A DNA stretch of 64,000 nucleotides from SIG701 sp045544955 (GCA_045544955.1 JAZPZY010000004.1:62001-126000); one strand, 5' to 3'; positions 8,156 to 16,637 are shown, numbered from the stretch's first letter. Numbers and translations: made by a program. Notes: generated by a model not told the origin, from the letters alone.

Positions 8156-8593
8156 ATGGAAATTGCTTTGATTGCAGACGACACCAAAAAGGAACTTATG
8201 ACGCAGTTCTGCATTGCCTACTGCGGTATTTTGAGCAAGCACAATCTCTGTGCCACCAGCACTACGGGTAAATATATTGAGGAAGCCACCGGGCTGCACG
8301 TGGAAAAGCTGCTGTCCGGCACCCACGGCGGTGAGCAGCAGATCATGTCCCGTGTTTCTTATAACGAAATCGACGTTTTGCTCTATTTCCGCAGCACGGC
8401 GCCGGATCTGTTCTATGAAGAAGAGGAGCACAATCTGCTCCGCATGTGCGATATTCACAACGTACCCATCGCCACCAACATTGCCACGGCAGAGATCCTG
8501 GTTTGTGCCATTGACCGCGGCGATCTGGATTGGCGCGAGATCGTCAATCCCAAATCAGATTACAACCGCCGCCGTCGGGGACTGAACGACTGA
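8156..8593 (+). CDS. mgsA: methylglyoxal synthase-like protein
   Basis: A 145-aa protein with the methylglyoxal synthase fold pattern: IALIADDTKKELM at the start, ATSTTGKYIEEATG, a GGEQQ loop and NVPIATNIATAEILV. The family converts dihydroxyacetone phosphate to methylglyoxal. In an ungapped comparison with the E. coli enzyme from memory, the catalytic Asp71 is Glu (GGEQQ rather than GGDQQ), the Asp91 position is Ser, the His98 position is Tyr and the Asp101 position is Glu. It may be a divergent enzyme or a non-catalytic relative. The stop overlaps the nth start by one base. Confidence 0.8.
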   Translation: MEIALIADDTKKELMTQFCIAYCGILSKHNLCATSTTGKYIEEATGLHVEKLLSGTHGGEQQIMSRVSYNEIDVLLYFRSTAPDLFYEEEEHNLLRMCDIHNVPIATNIATAEILVCAIDRGDLDWREIVNPKSDYNRRRRGLND

Positions 8594-9282
8594 TGGCAGA
8601 AAAAAGAAAAAACACCGCCGCCTCCGCCCCGGATTCCTTGGAACGGGGTGCCGAGGCGGTGCGTCTTTTAGAAGAAGTGTATCCGGAGGCCGCCTGCTCC
8701 TTGGAATCGGGCGGTGATCCGTGGCGGCTCTTGGTGATGGCACGCCTGTCCGCCCAATGCACGGATGAAAGAGTAAACATCGTCTGCCGCACGCTTTTCC
8801 GGGAGATTCCCGATGCCAAAGCCATGGCAGAAGCACCCCTTTCCCAAATTGAGGAACTGATAAAATCCTGCGGTCTGTACCGGATGAAGGCCAAAAGCAT
8901 CAAAGAAGCCAGCGAGATCCTCGTCCGGGATTACGGCGGACGCGTACCGGATACCATGGAGGAACTGCTCGCCCTGCCCGGCGTGGGACGAAAGATCGCC
9001 AATCTTCTCCTGGGGGATATTTTCGGCAAAGGCGGCATCGTAGCAGACACCCACTGCATGCGGATCTGCGGCCGGCTGGGCTTTTATCCGGAATCGCTCC
9101 GGGATCCTTTGAAGGTGGAAAAGATTCTCACGCCCATCATCCAACGGGACAAGCAGTCCGATTTCTGCCACCGGCTGGTGCACTTCGGGCGGGAATACTG
9201 CATGGCACGCTCTCCTGTGTGCGAAAAGGATCCGGCACTATGTCCGCTGGCGGGGATCTGTGTGCATAACCGTAATAAGTAA
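8593..9282 (+). CDS. nth: endonuclease III (DNA glycosylase/AP lyase)
   Basis: Base-excision repair enzyme for oxidised pyrimidines. The helix-hairpin-helix LPGVGRKIANLLLGDIFGKG contains the catalytic Lys, and the catalytic Asp lies in VADTHCMR. The C-terminal iron-sulfur cysteines are present, but the spacing is C-x6-C-x6-C-x5-C instead of the usual C-x6-C-x2-C-x5-C. I use the ATG at 8593 (MAEKRKN), which overlaps the mgsA-like stop, giving 229 aa; the longer frame upstream is the mgsA shadow. Confidence 0.93.
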   Translation: MAEKRKNTAASAPDSLERGAEAVRLLEEVYPEAACSLESGGDPWRLLVMARLSAQCTDERVNIVCRTLFREIPDAKAMAEAPLSQIEELIKSCGLYRMKAKSIKEASEILVRDYGGRVPDTMEELLALPGVGRKIANLLLGDIFGKGGIVADTHCMRICGRLGFYPESLRDPLKVEKILTPIIQRDKQSDFCHRLVHFGREYCMARSPVCEKDPALCPLAGICVHNRNK

Positions 9283-9354
9283 TCTTCACTTGATTTATTA
9301 GTTCTGAATGGATCTTCGACCATGGACTCATCATGGTAGCTGCGAGGTGATACT

Positions 9355-9636
9355 GTGCTGATTTTTATCGCAATCATTTACGCCGTACTTTTATTCACAG
9401 TGCAAACTATCCTTTTTCAAAAGACAACAAAGAAAATCTTACATATGATTCCTCTTTTGATTATTGGCCTTGTTTATTTTGCCGCATTGCTTTTGCCTTT
9501 CGCAGACAAGGTTATGATGGAGCTTGGCCGAAATGATGGCTATTCATTTTATTCATTCGTCGCGTCACTTGTTGCAGGAATCAACACGCTGGGCCTGGCT
9601 GCAGACGGAACCGTCTGGTTGATTGAAAAAGTTTGA
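9355..9636 (+). CDS. small hypothetical membrane protein
   Basis: A 93-aa protein starting at a GTG with AGGTGAT a few bases upstream. Residues 2-20 and 30-48 are hydrophobic and would span the membrane; a third weaker segment lies near 66-80. It is more AT-rich than its neighbours. I do not recognise a family. It is the last gene before a bidirectional terminator. Confidence 0.6.
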   Translation: MLIFIAIIYAVLLFTVQTILFQKTTKKILHMIPLLIIGLVYFAALLLPFADKVMMELGRNDGYSFYSFVASLVAGINTLGLAADGTVWLIEKV

Positions 9637-9733
9637 TCCCATTGATTGGTTGAACAATATATCTCATTCAAAAAGCAATCATTTATCGCCCAAATTTATT
9701 CGGAACAACAGGAGCAAAATATAATCAGGAAAT

Positions 9734-9775
9734 AAAAACGGTGCTGCCGCATTTTCGGAAGCACCGTTTTTCGTT
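9734..9775. terminator. bidirectional terminator
   Basis: A 12-bp stem, AAAAACGGTGCT (9734-9745) with its complement at 9760-9771. It lies between the small membrane protein (+) and rplA (-) and carries A and T runs suited to both directions. Confidence 0.8.
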
Positions 9776-9783
9776 TCGTTCTA

Positions 9784-10476
9784 TCAGCCCAGTTTGCTGC
9801 TGTTAACGCGGATACCAGGGCCCATCGTGGAAGCAACCACGCAGCTCTTGATATACTGGCCCTTTGCAGCGGCCGGCTTTGCCTTGATAATAGCGCCCAT
9901 CAGAGCGTTGAAGTTCTCAGCGAGCTTCTCTGCACCGAAGGAAGCCTTGCCGATGGGGCAGTGGATGATGTTGGTCTTGTCGAGACGGTATTCGATCTTA
10001 CCGGCCTTAGCCTCCTGAACAGCCTTGGCAACGTCCATGGTAACGGTACCTGCCTTGGGGTTCGGCATAAGGCCCTTCGGGCCGAGCGTCTTACCGAGAC
10101 GACCGATGGTACCCATCATGTCCGGCGTAGCGATAACGATATCGAAATCGAACCAGTTCTCTTTCATGATCTTCTCAACGAGATCCATTTCGCCTACATA
10201 GTCAGCGCCTGCTTCCAGGGCTTCCTTTGCACGGTCACCCTTAGCGAAAACCAGGGTGCGAACGGTTTTACCGGTACCGTTGGGGAGAACAACCGCACCA
10301 CGGACCTGCTGGTCTGCGTGACGGGAGTCAACACCGAGGCGGACGTGCAGTTCTACGGTCTCATCAAACTTTGCCTTGGAAGTCTGGCATACCAGTTCGA
10401 TTGCCTCTGCGGGATCATACAGTTTTGCCTTTTCGAGCAGCTTTGCGCTGTCGACATATTTCTTACCCTTAAACAT
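9784..10476 (-). CDS. rplA: 50S ribosomal protein L1
   Basis: A 230-aa protein with typical L1 features, including GADYVGEMDLVEKI, TPDMMGTIGRLGKTLGPKG and LMPNPKAGTVT. L1 binds 23S rRNA at the stalk and often represses its own operon. It is the last gene of the rpmG-secE-nusG-rplK-rplA unit and is followed directly by a terminator, so rplJ-rplL are not attached here. Confidence 0.97.
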   Translation of the reverse strand: MFKGKKYVDSAKLLEKAKLYDPAEAIELVCQTSKAKFDETVELHVRLGVDSRHADQQVRGAVVLPNGTGKTVRTLVFAKGDRAKEALEAGADYVGEMDLVEKIMKENWFDFDIVIATPDMMGTIGRLGKTLGPKGLMPNPKAGTVTMDVAKAVQEAKAGKIEYRLDKTNIIHCPIGKASFGAEKLAENFNALMGAIIKAKPAAAKGQYIKSCVVASTMGPGIRVNSSKLG

Positions 10477-10489
10477 CTATGCGTCCTCC

Positions 10490-10915
10490 TTATTCCTCAA
10501 CCGTGATACCCATGGAACGGGCAGTACCGGCGACCATGCTCATAGCCGCTTCCAGAGATGCTGCATTCAGATCAGGCATCTTGGTCTCAGCGATCTGCTT
10601 AACCTGTTCCTTGGTGAGCTTTGCTACCTTGGTCTTGTTCGGAGTAGCGGATGCAGTCTCGATGCCGCAAGCCTTCTTGATCAGAACGGCTGCCGGCGGC
10701 GTCTTGGTGATAAAGGTAAAGGAGCGGTCAGCGTATACGGTGATAACAACCGGAATGATCAGACCGATATCCTTCTTGGTGCGCTCATTGAATTCCTTCG
10801 TAAAGTTCGGAATTGCTACGCCATACTGGCTGAGTGCAGGGCCTACCGGCGGTGCGGGAGTTGCTTTACCTGCCTGCAGCTGGAGTTTGACGTAACCGAC
10901 GATTTTCTTTGCCAT
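10490..10915 (-). CDS. rplK: 50S ribosomal protein L11
   Basis: A 141-aa protein starting MAKKIVGYVKLQLQAGKATP with the conserved PPVGPALSQYGVAI segment. It binds the GTPase-associated region of 23S rRNA. The open frame continues upstream, but MAKK is the family start and a purine-rich GGAGG-type site (cctcc on the plus strand at 10926-10930) precedes it. Spacing to rplA is 13 nt. Confidence 0.97.
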   Translation of the reverse strand: MAKKIVGYVKLQLQAGKATPAPPVGPALSQYGVAIPNFTKEFNERTKKDIGLIIPVVITVYADRSFTFITKTPPAAVLIKKACGIETASATPNKTKVAKLTKEQVKQIAETKMPDLNAASLEAAMSMVAGTARSMGITVEE

Positions 10916-11039
10916 AAGAAAAAACCTCCATATGTGGTTTATGACGGAAGAATCAGAAAAATTTTCTTCCTCCCACGGTTCCGGCACTTCGTACATGACG
11001 GGAGACCGGTTCCCAGAATTTCAAAAGAGTAGTTAATAC

Positions 11040-11591
11040 TCAGTTTGCCGCACTGCGGCGAACGTGTTTGATATCCAGATTGATCGGCATATCACGGCCG
11101 ACCGTGGATACGATGACGGTAACTTCCGAACCGTCGGCAGAGATCTCGCTGAGCTTTCCGCTGTATCCGGCGAAGATGCCCTCCACGATATCCACCATAT
11201 CGCCCACGGCGACGGCGGCTGCGGAAGACTGTACGATCTCCTCGGAAATGATGGCGGCGGCTTCCTCATCCGTCAGCGGAACCGGTTTGGATCCCGGACC
11301 GACGAAGCCCGTTACACCGCGGATGTTGCGGACCACGTGCCAACTTTCGTCTGTCATAATCATTTTAACCAGCACGTAAGAAGGAAAGATCTTGCTTTCG
11401 ATCTCACGCTCCACGCCTCCGTCCGATTCCACGATGGTTTCGACCGGAATGCGCACGTCGAAAATCAAGTGACCGAGACCACGGTTTTCGACGATTTTTT
11501 CAAGATTCATCTTGACCTTGTTTTCGTAGCCGGAATAGGTATGCGCCACATACCATCTCGGCCCGGCGTTCATCTCATTGATGTCGCTCAT
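11040..11591 (-). CDS. nusG: transcription termination/antitermination protein NusG
   Basis: A 183-aa protein with the NGN domain (RWYVAHTYSGYENKVKMNLE at residues 12-31, VGPGSKPVPL near residue 95) and a C-terminal KOW motif (VGDMVDIVEGIFAGYSGKL). NusG binds RNA polymerase and modulates pausing and termination. It sits in its standard place between secE and rplK. The gap to rplK is about 125 nt, probably the L11-L1 leader where L1 could act. Confidence 0.97.
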   Translation of the reverse strand: MSDINEMNAGPRWYVAHTYSGYENKVKMNLEKIVENRGLGHLIFDVRIPVETIVESDGGVEREIESKIFPSYVLVKMIMTDESWHVVRNIRGVTGFVGPGSKPVPLTDEEAAAIISEEIVQSSAAAVAVGDMVDIVEGIFAGYSGKLSEISADGSEVTVIVSTVGRDMPINLDIKHVRRSAAN

Positions 11592-11618
11592 GTCTCGACT
11601 CCCGTCAGATAATGTTGC

Positions 11619-11912
11619 TTAGTGGAAAATGCTGCTTAAACCAACAATCCCCTTAGAGAATGCAACGTCAAGCACACCGATGACCGCGGCAAGCAGCACC
11701 ATGGCTACCAGCACCAGACCCGTGTTCTTCAGAACGGCCTTGCGGGGGGTCCATGCGATCTTCTTCAGTTCTGCCTTGGTCGTCCGGAACCAGGCAGCGG
11801 CGCGGGAGAAGAATGAGGGCTTGTCCTTCTTTGCCTTGACGACCTTCGTATCGGCTTTCTTTGCTTCGACAGCCTCTACGTTTTCAGTCGTCTTCTTTTC
11901 GTTTTCAGCCAT
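11619..11912 (-). CDS. secE: preprotein translocase subunit SecE
   Basis: A 97-aa protein with a charged Lys/Glu-rich N-terminus, the conserved segment AELKKIAWTPRKAVLKNTG and a single membrane helix (residues 65-90). It stabilises SecY in the Sec channel. Its location between rpmG and nusG is standard. Confidence 0.94.
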   Translation of the reverse strand: MAENEKKTTENVEAVEAKKADTKVVKAKKDKPSFFSRAAAWFRTTKAELKKIAWTPRKAVLKNTGLVLVAMVLLAAVIGVLDVAFSKGIVGLSSIFH

Positions 11913-11931
11913 TGCTTTTCTCCTTCAAAAA

Positions 11932-12081
11932 TTATTTGGATTCCTTGTGGAGAGTATGCTTGCGGCAGAAGCGGCAATACTTGTTCAGTTCAAGACGATC
12001 CGGATCGTTCTTCTTGTTCTTCATTGTGTTGTAATTGCGCTGCTTGCATTCGCTGCAGGCGAGAGTGATCTTAACTCTCAT
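11932..12081 (-). CDS. rpmG: 50S ribosomal protein L33
   Basis: A 49-aa ORF read directly from the minus strand, beginning MRVKITLACSECKQRNYNT and ending KHTLHKESK. The zinc ligands appear as CSEC and CRFC. This is the zinc-binding form of L33. It is the first gene of the secE-nusG-rplK-rplA unit. A GGAGGTGC-type ribosome site lies just upstream, on the minus strand around 12087-12095. Confidence 0.95.
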   Translation of the reverse strand: MRVKITLACSECKQRNYNTMKNKKNDPDRLELNKYCRFCRKHTLHKESK

Positions 12082-12219
12082 GTATCGGCACCTCCTTGAA
12101 AATTCAGGACTTTCATCCTGTTGAATGACGGCGTTTCACGCCGCGTACCTCCCTCATCCGGCGGTGGGCGTTTTGCGTGTTTGAACGCAAAAAAAGAACC
12201 CCCACACTGAGGTAGAATC

Positions 12220-12248
12220 ATTATATCACACAGAACGGTGTCTGTCAA
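12220..12248 (-). promoter_or_regulatory. consensus promoter for rpmG-secE-nusG-rplKA
   Basis: On the minus strand, TTGACA (12243-12248) and TATAAT (12220-12225) are separated by exactly 17 nt, a perfect sigma-A promoter. The leader of about 130 nt contains a short TTTGCGT/ACGCAAA inverted repeat near 12174-12191. Confidence 0.9.
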
Positions 12249-12296
12249 GAGATTTTTTCACTGTATCAGGAATTTTTTCATGCGGAATAGCTAAAG

Positions 12297-12328
12297 GGGG
12301 AGAGAAAACGCCGAATTTTTCTCTCCCC
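12297..12328. terminator. inverted repeat downstream of ddh
   Basis: A 12-bp stem, GGGGAGAGAAAA (12297-12308) with 12317-12328. It lies just after the ddh stop on the minus strand. The T-run is poor, so it is only a likely terminator. Confidence 0.5.
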
Positions 12329-12339
12329 TCTTCTTAAAC

Positions 12340-13317
12340 TCAAAGAAGCGTCCGGCGGAGCTCCTCGCCCGTCTCAAAAGACAGATATGCCGGCGGAATA
12401 TCAAGAACGGTTTTCGCCCCGGATACGCCCTCACGGGAAAGCCGGTACGCGGCACGGGCATACGCCACCAGCACGCTGGCGGTGAACTCCGGATTGGAGT
12501 CCAGCTTCAGCGAATACTCCACCACATGTCCCACGCCGTCGGAGGTCTCTCCGCTGCGGATCACCCGTCCGCCGTGGGGAATGCCCTTATGATCCCGATT
12601 CAGTTCCTCCATGGTGATAAAATGCACCGTGGTATCGTAATCGGCAAAATAGTTGGGCATAGTCACGATCTCTTTTTCGATCCGGGCAAGATCCGCGCCG
12701 GGGGCCGCCACCACGTAACACTCGCGGGTGTGTTTTTCCCGGGTGGTCAGCTCCGGATTCTCGCCCCGGCGTACCGCGTCCACAGCGGCTGCCACGGGAA
12801 CGGTATACTGCCGGGCGTCCAGCACGCCTTCGATCCGGCGGATGGCATCGGAATGCCCCTGGCTCACTCCCCGTCCCCAGAACGTATAATCCTTGCCGTC
12901 CGGCAGGATACACCGGCCGTACAGACGGTTCAGGGAAAACATGCCGGGATCCCATCCTACGGAGATTACGCTCACGTGCCCGCCTGCGCGGGATGCGGCG
13001 TCACAGTCGGCAAAGTGCTCCGGGATCTTTGCGTGGGTATCAAAGCTGTCCACGATATTGAACAGACGGGCGTACCGGGGTGCCTGCACCGGCAGATCGG
13101 TAGCGGAACCGCCGCACAGGATCATCACGTCGATCTTGTCCGTGAACTTTTCCGCCTCGTCGGCAGATGCCGCCACAGCCCCCTCCGTCAGAATTTTCAG
13201 CGATTCAGGTGCACGGCGCGTGAACACCGCCGTCACCTCCATATCCGGATTTTTCCGGACGGCAAGCTCCACGCCCCGTCCCAGATTGCCGTATCCCATA
13301 ATGCCTATACGGATCAT
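12340..13317 (-). CDS. ddh: meso-diaminopimelate D-dehydrogenase
   Basis: Catalyses NADPH-dependent reductive amination of tetrahydrodipicolinate to meso-diaminopimelate, a one-step lysine/peptidoglycan route. The 325-aa protein begins MIRIGIMGYGNLGRGVELAV (Rossmann fold) and has the family motifs DSFDTHAKIP, SVGWDPGMFSLNR and WGRGVSQGHSDAIRRI. The start has AGAGGT upstream. The frame extends beyond this start only as the shadow of the neighbouring transporter. Its presence suggests DAP-type cell wall. Confidence 0.95.
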   Translation of the reverse strand: MIRIGIMGYGNLGRGVELAVRKNPDMEVTAVFTRRAPESLKILTEGAVAASADEAEKFTDKIDVMILCGGSATDLPVQAPRYARLFNIVDSFDTHAKIPEHFADCDAASRAGGHVSVISVGWDPGMFSLNRLYGRCILPDGKDYTFWGRGVSQGHSDAIRRIEGVLDARQYTVPVAAAVDAVRRGENPELTTREKHTRECYVVAAPGADLARIEKEIVTMPNYFADYDTTVHFITMEELNRDHKGIPHGGRVIRSGETSDGVGHVVEYSLKLDSNPEFTASVLVAYARAAYRLSREGVSGAKTVLDIPPAYLSFETGEELRRTLL

Positions 13318-13430
13318 AGCGTTACCTCTTAAAAAAGCAAAATTCAACAGGAATATTGTACCACAATCCGGCGGCGGAGTAAAGAGTTTTTTATCGCCGT
13401 GCTGAAAAAAACAGCGGCGGCAGGCCTGGT

Positions 13431-14366
13431 TTACAAAAAAGCAAGGAACAGCCGCATGCAGAAATATCCCAAAGCCGCCGCCAACGGAAAGGTCAGCACC
13501 CACGCCAGAAGAAACAGGCAGAGCTGTGCCGCATGGAGGCGGCACCCCGGCGAAACCAGAGCCGCCCCTGCCACCGCCGCCGTTTTTGCATGGGTAGTGG
13601 ATGCCGGCACTCCGGCGATGCTGAAGAGGCACAGCGTGCCTGCGGCGGCAAAATCCGACAAAAGGGCGGCGTGCCCCGTAAGGTGTGCCAGATCGGATCC
13701 TACCGCCTCCGTCATGCGTCTGCCGCCAACAAGCGTTCCAAGTCCCATCACAAGAGCGGCCGCCGGCCAGACTGCCGCCCGATTTCCGGCACAACCAGAG
13801 GCAAAAAGCAGCGTCAAAAACTTAGGCAGATCCTGCGCGCCGTGAAAAAAGGATGAGAGTGCTGCCGAGAAGATCTGCAAACGCCGGACGGACGCCGCCC
13901 TGCCGCCTCCTTTAAAGAAAAGCGGAAGAAGCAGTCCCATAAGAAAGCCGCCCGCAACGCACAGCGTCATCCACACTGCCACGGGCAGAAGAGAGGAAAG
14001 GATATTTCCGCCCCCCAGAGCAGCACTTGCCCCTGCCATGGCGGATAAAAGCGCGTGGCTTTCACTGGTGGGAAGACGGAAAAGCCACGCCGCCGCAGTA
14101 AAGATCACCGTCGCCGAAAGAGAAGCAAGAACGCCCGCCGTTCCAAAACCGCCGAACTGTGCCGTATCTGCCACCGACTGTCCCACACGTGAGAAAAGCA
14201 TGCCGGACAGCACACCGCCCGCCACGTTTCCCACGGCGGACAGAATGGCCGCCTGCCGCATACGGAGTGCTCCGGATGCCACGGCGGCGGCAATGGCATT
14301 GGAAGCGTCGGTAGCCCCGTTCAGAAAGATCAGCAAGGTCACCGCCGCACAAAGAAAAAACGTCAT
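13431..14366 (-). CDS. pit: inorganic phosphate transporter, PiT family
   Basis: A 311-aa protein with about eight or nine hydrophobic segments and the two PiT signature repeats: NGATDASNAIAAAVASGALR near residue 16 and a second copy FFHGAQDLPKFLTLL near residue 175. A typical C-terminal motif GVPASTTHAKTAAVAGAAL is also present. The start at 14366 has GGGGGAG upstream. It lies downstream of a divergent regulator; no phosphate-specific regulator or PhoU-like gene is adjacent. Ion coupling cannot be read from sequence. Confidence 0.9.
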   Translation of the reverse strand: MTFFLCAAVTLLIFLNGATDASNAIAAAVASGALRMRQAAILSAVGNVAGGVLSGMLFSRVGQSVADTAQFGGFGTAGVLASLSATVIFTAAAWLFRLPTSESHALLSAMAGASAALGGGNILSSLLPVAVWMTLCVAGGFLMGLLLPLFFKGGGRAASVRRLQIFSAALSSFFHGAQDLPKFLTLLFASGCAGNRAAVWPAAALVMGLGTLVGGRRMTEAVGSDLAHLTGHAALLSDFAAAGTLCLFSIAGVPASTTHAKTAAVAGAALVSPGCRLHAAQLCLFLLAWVLTFPLAAALGYFCMRLFLAFL

Positions 14367-14402
14367 ATTCTCCCCCAAATTACACAAAATCCGGCCGTGC
14401 GA

Positions 14403-14431
14403 TTGACAAACCGCCGGGAAATTGGTATCAT
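14403..14431 (+). promoter_or_regulatory. promoter immediately before the winged-helix regulator
   Basis: TTGACA at 14403-14408 and TATCAT at 14426-14431 with a 17-nt spacer. The -10 ends only 6 nt before the regulator's first ATG, so transcription would start at or next to the start codon, predicting a leaderless mRNA. Confidence 0.65.
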
Positions 14432-14437
14432 ATATAT

Positions 14438-15136
14438 ATGGAAAAGAACACAGTAAATATGATAACGGAGCACACGCCGTTCCGCCCGGGGGAGGTTCTC
14501 TTTTTCTCCGGCGAGCCTGCCGCCGTCCGTATGATGGCGGCCCTTTTGGGTATCCGTGACGGTGACCGGGAGGAGGCGCTTCCCTGCCTTGCCGTCTGCG
14601 ACGGAGACGATCCCGCCCAGTGTGCCGCTTTGGAAAAATCGCCCCTTGCGAGGGTGCCGGTTCTGTTTTACACAACCGATCCCGACCGGTTCACGCCGCC
14701 GGGATCCGCCGGGACGCATCTCGTTCTCAGGCGTCCGTTTTTGTTCACCGAGTTCCGCCGTGCGGCGGCACGCCTCCGGAGGAACGGGCACGCCCCCGAC
14801 GTGCCGGATGCCGCTGACGCGCCGGCGGTACATGCCGAAACGGCGAAGCTCATCCGGGTGGAAAATCAGACGGCGGTATGGAACAACGTGCGTGTTCCCC
14901 TGTCTCCCTGCGAAGCCGGTGTTCTCACCGCACTGATACAAGCCTATCCGAATCCCGCCTCACGGGAACGGCTGGAGTCCGTATTCACCCGAAACGGCAG
15001 CAACTCCGTCAGCGTATACGTCAGTTACCTTCGGAAAAAGCTGGCCGTGATTCCCGCCTTCCGCACCGTTTTATCGGTAAAGGGCGGCGGATTCGTTTTG
15101 CTTATGCACCCGTTTCCGAAACAAAATAACGACTGA
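14438..15136 (+). CDS. winged-helix (OmpR/PhoB-type) transcriptional regulator with degenerate receiver
   Basis: The C-terminal 95 residues match the OmpR/PhoB winged-helix DNA-binding domain (LSPCEAGVLTALIQAY, NSVSVYVSYLRKKL, VLSVKGGGFVLL). The N-terminal 110 residues are receiver-like in size, but the acidic pocket is poor and the conserved Lys near its end is replaced in LRRPFLFTEF. It probably does not work by normal phosphorylation. No histidine kinase is adjacent. No ribosome site precedes the ATG and the promoter nearly abuts it. The divergent PiT gene may be a target, but that is a guess. Confidence 0.78.
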   Translation: MEKNTVNMITEHTPFRPGEVLFFSGEPAAVRMMAALLGIRDGDREEALPCLAVCDGDDPAQCAALEKSPLARVPVLFYTTDPDRFTPPGSAGTHLVLRRPFLFTEFRRAAARLRRNGHAPDVPDAADAPAVHAETAKLIRVENQTAVWNNVRVPLSPCEAGVLTALIQAYPNPASRERLESVFTRNGSNSVSVYVSYLRKKLAVIPAFRTVLSVKGGGFVLLMHPFPKQNND

Positions 15137-15156
15137 AATACAAAAGGATCTGCAAC

Positions 15157-16338
15157 ATGAAAGAAATCATTCTCTGTAAATACGGCGAAATCATTCTGAA
15201 AGGTGCCAACCGCTCCCGGTTTGAAAGTATTCTTCTAAGGGAGGTGAAACGGCGTGCCGCCCGGGTGGGCAAATTCGACGTGCGTGCCGCTCAGAGTACT
15301 ATGTACGTAACACCCCTTACCGATTTTGAGGACATGGACGAGATGTACAATCAAGTCATGCACGTGTTCGGCTTTGTGGGCGTCTCCCGTGCCGCCGTAG
15401 CGGAAAAGAACATGGAGGACATCTGTCGGGTAGCAAGGGAGTATCTGCCCGCCTATCTGGACGGCGCAAAGACCTTCCGTGCGGAGGCCAAGCGGTCGGA
15501 TAAAAAATTCCCGCTGAAATCCCCGGAGATCGCGGCGGAGATCGGCGGTGTCATTCTCTCCATGCGCCCTTCTCTGAAAGTGAATCTGGATCATCCGGAT
15601 GTAACGGTGCGTATCGAGATCCGGGACACGGCAGCATACATCCACGCCGGGCAGGACCGGGGTGCCGGCGGCATCCCTCTGGGATCCGGCGGCCGCGGAC
15701 TTCTGCTTCTTTCCGGCGGTATTGACAGCCCGGTAGCAGGCTACATGATGGCACGCCGGGGACTGGCGCTGGACGCCTTGTATTTTGAAAGCATCCCCTA
15801 CACCAGCGACCGTGCCCGGGAAAAGGTGGCGTCCCTTGCCAAGATCATGACCGAATACTGCGGTCCCATAAGAATGCACGTGATCTCGCTGACGAAGATT
15901 CAGGAAGCCATCCGGGACAACTGCGAGGAGGATTACTTCACCCTGCTTCTGCGGCGGTACATGATGCGGCTCTCCTGCCGCATGGCAACGCAGTGCGGTG
16001 CTGACGCTCTCATCACCGGCGAAAGCCTCGGTCAGGTAGCCAGTCAGACGCTGGCGGCACTCACCGTAACGGAAGCAGCATCCGATCGTGTGATCTTCCG
16101 TCCGCTGATCGGTATGGATAAAGAAGAGATCGTCCGCATCTCCCGCCAGATCGGCACCTTTGAAACGTCCATTCTCCCCTACGAGGACTGCTGTACCGTA
16201 TTCACGCCCCGCCATCCCAAGACCCAGCCGGTGCTGGAAAAGGTAGTGGAGCAGGAGAAGAAGATCGACTACGATGCACTTTTAGAGGAAGCCTGGGAAA
16301 GCCGGTACTCCATCCTCGTCCCCCAGTTTGAGGATTGA
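15157..16338 (+). CDS. thiI: tRNA 4-thiouridine synthetase
   Basis: Adenylates U8 of tRNA and inserts sulfur; in many bacteria it also serves thiamine synthesis. The 393-aa protein has a THUMP domain (about residues 60-165) and the PP-loop ATP motif LLLSGGIDSPVAGYMMARRG near residue 185. It lacks the C-terminal rhodanese domain of the E. coli protein, as is usual in Firmicutes. The usual cysteine desulfurase partner is not adjacent. AAAGGATC lies upstream of the start, and the gene follows the regulator by 20 nt. Confidence 0.95.
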   Translation: MKEIILCKYGEIILKGANRSRFESILLREVKRRAARVGKFDVRAAQSTMYVTPLTDFEDMDEMYNQVMHVFGFVGVSRAAVAEKNMEDICRVAREYLPAYLDGAKTFRAEAKRSDKKFPLKSPEIAAEIGGVILSMRPSLKVNLDHPDVTVRIEIRDTAAYIHAGQDRGAGGIPLGSGGRGLLLLSGGIDSPVAGYMMARRGLALDALYFESIPYTSDRAREKVASLAKIMTEYCGPIRMHVISLTKIQEAIRDNCEEDYFTLLLRRYMMRLSCRMATQCGADALITGESLGQVASQTLAALTVTEAASDRVIFRPLIGMDKEEIVRISRQIGTFETSILPYEDCCTVFTPRHPKTQPVLEKVVEQEKKIDYDALLEEAWESRYSILVPQFED

Positions 16339-16393
16339 GCACAATAAAAAAGCGTCTGCTTACATTCCTTCCCACAAGGATGTTTTCGGAACA

Positions 16394-16424
16394 CCGTAGG
16401 GGCGAACTGTGTTCGCCCCTACGG
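16394..16424. repeat. short palindromic repeat (14-bp arms)
   Basis: CCGTAGGGGCGAAC (16394-16407) is followed after 3 nt by its exact reverse complement (16411-16424). This resembles the dispersed GTAGGGGCGA-type palindromes of Clostridia genomes. It sits just outside the left inverted repeat of the AT-rich islet. Confidence 0.6.
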
Positions 16425-16435
16425 ATACACATATA

Positions 16436-16502
16436 AATTTCGGCAGAGGTATTGTTCCATCTGCCGATTTGTGTTACAATGAAACTAACGAAAAGCCTCC
16501 CT
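16436..16502 (-). repeat. left copy of 67-bp imperfect inverted repeat bracketing the islet
   Basis: The reverse complement of this segment aligns without gaps to 17928-17994 with about 52 of 67 matches. It includes the shared core ACAAATCGGCAGA and CTCTGCCGA, which itself folds as a hairpin. The two copies face each other across the AT-rich genes. Confidence 0.6.
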
Positions 16503-16637
16503 TGTGTAAAGGTAGCCTTTGGACATACTCGTATATCTGTAAGGGTATGGGCTTTGCCGATATGACTTTGTAATACAAAGGCGAAGCTGACGATAAATAA
16601 AAACAACCTATAAAGATCAGGGGAGGAATTCACCCAT

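Noticed and set aside
13318..13794. Extension of the ddh frame upstream
   Set aside because: It overlaps the PiT transporter coding region; the Rossmann start MIRIGIMGYG at 13317 is the family start.
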